Positions 6,801 through 8,342 of a stretch of 8,342 nt of DNA are shown here, one piece after another. Every line of letters starts with the position of its first letter. The first letter of the stretch is position 1. Position numbers and translations under genes: made by a program. The notes under the pieces were generated by a model, which saw only the letters and a program-made list of their open reading frames with translations, did no database searches and was not told the DNA's origin. The stretch is from a bacterium (lineage in GTDB: Bacteria; Arandabacterota; Arandabacteria; Arandabacterales; JALGWA01): positions 1 through 8,342 of the forward strand of contig JALGWA010000078.1 of the NCBI GenBank assembly GCA_025774425.1, written 5' to 3'.

Positions 6801-7810
6801 CCAAGAAGGCGATAAGGGAGAACCAGGCCATACTGATTCGCGACGTCGAGGGCGACGAGCACCTCCGGATGAGCGAGAGCATCGCGAGCCTCAAGATAAG
6901 ATCGGCGATCTGCACGCCCCTCTGGAACGGCGAGAAGACAGTCGGCATCCTCTACATGGACACCACCGAGCGCGGGCGGCTCTTCGACGAGACGGACCTC
7001 TACTTCTTCTCCGCGCTGACCGGGCTCATCGCCGAGAAGATAGAGAACGCCATGCTCGCCGAGATCGCCAAGGAAAAGGAGAGGCTCGATACGGAGATCG
7101 AGATCGCCAGGGAGATACAGCAGAACCTCTTCCCCAAGACGATCCCGGAGATCCCGGGCTACGACATCGCCTGCTACAACCGGCCGTGCACGGAGGTCGG
7201 CGGCGACTACTACGACGTCTTCACCCTCGAGGACCGGTGCTACGCCCTGGCGATAGGGGATGTCGTCGGCAAGGGCATCGGCGCCGCCATGCTGATGTCC
7301 AACCTCCAGGCCGTCCTGAGGGCGAGGGCGTGGAATATAAGGCGGCCGGGCGAACTCCTCAGCCGCATCAACTCCGACATCGCCGGGAGAGTGGGCGAGG
7401 GCAGGTTCATCACCTTCTGCTACTTCGTCCTGGATTCCGGCGGCGCCACGCTGACTTACTCCAATGCGGGCCACAATCCGCCCTATCACGCGACCGCCGG
7501 CGAGGTCCGGGAGCTGGAGGTGAGCGGCATACCCCTGGGCATATTCGGCGAGAGCCGCTACGACGAGTTCGAACAGCCCCTGTCGCCAGGCGACGTCGTC
7601 ATCCTTTACAGCGACGGCGTGACCGAGGCCATGAACCAGAGCGAACAGGAGTTCGGAGACGACCGGCTCAGGGCGGTGCTCGCCTCGAACTCGGACAAGG
7701 GCGCCCGCGAGATAAGCGAGGCCGTGGTGCGCGCCGTCGACGAGTTCCGCGAGGACGCGCCGAGTTCCGACGACATCACGCTGGTCGTGCTGAAGCGCCT
7801 GCCCCTCTAG
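6584..7810 (+). CDS. GAF and PP2C (SpoIIE-type) phosphatase, C-terminal part of the frameshifted FHA-GAF-PP2C protein
   Basis: The frame is open from 6557, after a TGA at 6554-6556. GTG 6584 and ATG 6602 are possible starts, but neither has a well-spaced ribosome site. Counting from GTG 6584, residues about 18-157 form a GAF sensor domain. Charged helix about 150-183 ends in the EIQQNLFPK motif that typically precedes SpoIIE phosphatase domains. Residues about 190-405 are a PP2C/SpoIIE phosphatase with all metal-site motifs: D208 in GGDYYD, D226 in GDVVGKG, NAGHNPP, D344 in YSDGVTEA, and D396-D397 in SSDDITL. The family dephosphorylates pSer/pThr, often on anti-sigma-antagonist (STAS) proteins, with the GAF domain sensing a small ligand or a partner. 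No kinase or STAS gene is visible in the window. The phosphatase itself looks intact. FHA-GAF-SpoIIE is a known fusion, so the frame break from the preceding entry is probably a sequence error or a recent mutation. Confidence 0.85.
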   Translation: MELLETMAEVARKIAEPQPLETLLNSVLQVCIQKTAAHRGAIMLVGPDGELKPKAYISTTRSHEKFAISRTIAKKAIRENQAILIRDVEGDEHLRMSESIASLKIRSAICTPLWNGEKTVGILYMDTTERGRLFDETDLYFFSALTGLIAEKIENAMLAEIAKEKERLDTEIEIAREIQQNLFPKTIPEIPGYDIACYNRPCTEVGGDYYDVFTLEDRCYALAIGDVVGKGIGAAMLMSNLQAVLRARAWNIRRPGELLSRINSDIAGRVGEGRFITFCYFVLDSGGATLTYSNAGHNPPYHATAGEVRELEVSGIPLGIFGESRYDEFEQPLSPGDVVILYSDGVTEAMNQSEQEFGDDRLRAVLASNSDKGAREISEAVVRAVDEFREDAPSSDDITLVVLKRLPL

Positions 7811-8342
7811 CGGCGGACGACGACCTTCTCTGCGAGCGTCCTCGTCCCGCTCCTCAACACGACGAAGTAGGTCCCCGCCGAGACCGGTCGACCCTGGTCG
7901 TTGTCGCCGTTCCAGGCGATCCGGTTCGCCCCTGCCGCTACACGCCCGTCGAAGAGATGCCTGACGACCTCGCCGGTCACCGAGTAGACGGTGACGTCGG
8001 CGCGTTCACCCTCGACGGCCCTGAACTCGATCTCGACGGCGCCGCCCGCCGGGTTGGGCCCCAGGACGAGCATGAAGCCGGCCGCGGGCTCGTCATCGAC
8101 GCCGGCCCCCGACCGGAGCGCGAAGAGGTCGCTGTACACGGCGATGGCCTCGTCACCGGGCGCTCCGCAGGCGACCCTTAGAAGCCCTACGTCCGTCGGG
8201 GAGTCGGGAACGAGCCAGTCGAAGTACTCGACAGGGATCTCCTCCGCGACGAGGTCCCATGTCTCGCCGCCGTCGGCTGAGAACGCCAGGCGGTAGGCCG
8301 GGCTCCCGCTGCAGGCGAATCTCTCCCAGGAAACCCTTGCCG
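7807..8342 (-). CDS. C-terminal part of a secreted protein with Ig-like module and FlgD-like/T9SS-type C-terminal domain (5' end cut by window)
   Basis: The minus-strand frame is open from the right edge to TAG at 7809-7807, giving 177 residues with the N-terminus missing. A GTG at 8139 could be mistaken for a start, but the frame and a recognisable domain continue upstream of it. Residues 1-75 form an Ig/fibronectin-like repeat (SADGGETWDLVAE, then DWLVP, then LLRVACG) common in large exported proteins of Eisenbacteria-like bacteria. After a short linker, residues about 89-177 form a FlgD-like C-terminal domain (GPNPAGG, VTVYSVTGEVVRHLFDG, AWNGDNDQG, GTYFVVL, final KVVVRR). It is of the same type as the end of the C25 peptidase. 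The function of the full protein, for example enzyme or adhesin, cannot be told from this fragment. The stop overlaps the stop of the convergent phosphatase gene by 4 bp. Confidence 0.82.
   Translation of the reverse strand, partial: ARVSWERFACSGSPAYRLAFSADGGETWDLVAEEIPVEYFDWLVPDSPTDVGLLRVACGAPGDEAIAVYSDLFALRSGAGVDDEPAAGFMLVLGPNPAGGAVEIEFRAVEGERADVTVYSVTGEVVRHLFDGRVAAGANRIAWNGDNDQGRPVSAGTYFVVLRSGTRTLAEKVVVRR

Noticed and set aside
8028..8139. Start of an independent small gene at GTG 8139 on the minus strand
   Set aside because: The frame stays open to the right edge and encodes a recognisable Ig-like module joined to the FlgD-like domain, so 8139 is internal.
7186..8181. 331-codon plus-strand open frame spanning the end of the phosphatase and the convergent gene
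   Set aside because: Arg-rich shadow frame crossing two real genes in other frames.

Overview
The window is a GC-rich bacterial chromosome segment with five genes (one interrupted by a frameshift, two cut by the window edges). There are no RNA genes, CRISPR arrays or mobile elements that I can see. The gene content suggests an uncultivated lineage of the FCB superphylum (Eisenbacteria, Krumholzibacteriota, Latescibacterota or WOR-3 type). The reasons are a gingipain-family (C25) peptidase, two secreted proteins ending in a FlgD-like/type IX-secretion-like C-terminal domain, and a 'DGG.TW' Ig-like module common in those phyla. The codon style is also mixed, with frequent AGG (Arg) and ATA (Ile) despite high GC. 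The phylum assignment is inference.

Layout: (1) 1-1764, minus, cut at the left edge: a five-helix membrane protein with a periplasmic alkaline-phosphatase-superfamily (type I phosphodiesterase) domain, here called PDE-A. (2) 1765-1899: a 135-bp divergent intergenic region with a strong sigma70-like promoter reading right. (3) 1900-4269, plus: a secreted C25 cysteine peptidase with propeptide, catalytic domain, Ig-like domain and FlgD-like C-terminal domain. (4) 4296 (or 4281)-6134, plus: PDE-B, a paralogue of PDE-A with the same five-helix topology, probably translationally coupled to the peptidase. (5) 6140-6206: hairpins plus a T-tract, a probable terminator. (6) 6243-7810, plus: an FHA-GAF-PP2C (SpoIIE-type) signalling phosphatase split into two frames by an apparent -1 frameshift between 6557 and about 6601. 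(7) 7807-8342, minus, cut at the right edge: the C-terminal end of a secreted protein with an Ig-like module and a FlgD-like sorting domain. Its stop codon overlaps that of the phosphatase in a shared CTAG. No stretch over 300 bases lacks a gene.

How the genes may work together: the peptidase and PDE-B look like one transcription unit, with PDE-A divergent from it. All three products act at or outside the inner membrane, which suggests an envelope or secreted-protein processing locus. The five-helix-plus-periplasmic-domain plan of PDE-A and PDE-B resembles that of phosphoethanolamine and phosphoglycerol transferases (EptA, LtaS). An envelope-modifying role is therefore a reasonable but unproven idea. 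The FHA-GAF-PP2C protein is a separate unit, probably belonging to Ser/Thr phosphorylation or partner-switch signalling.
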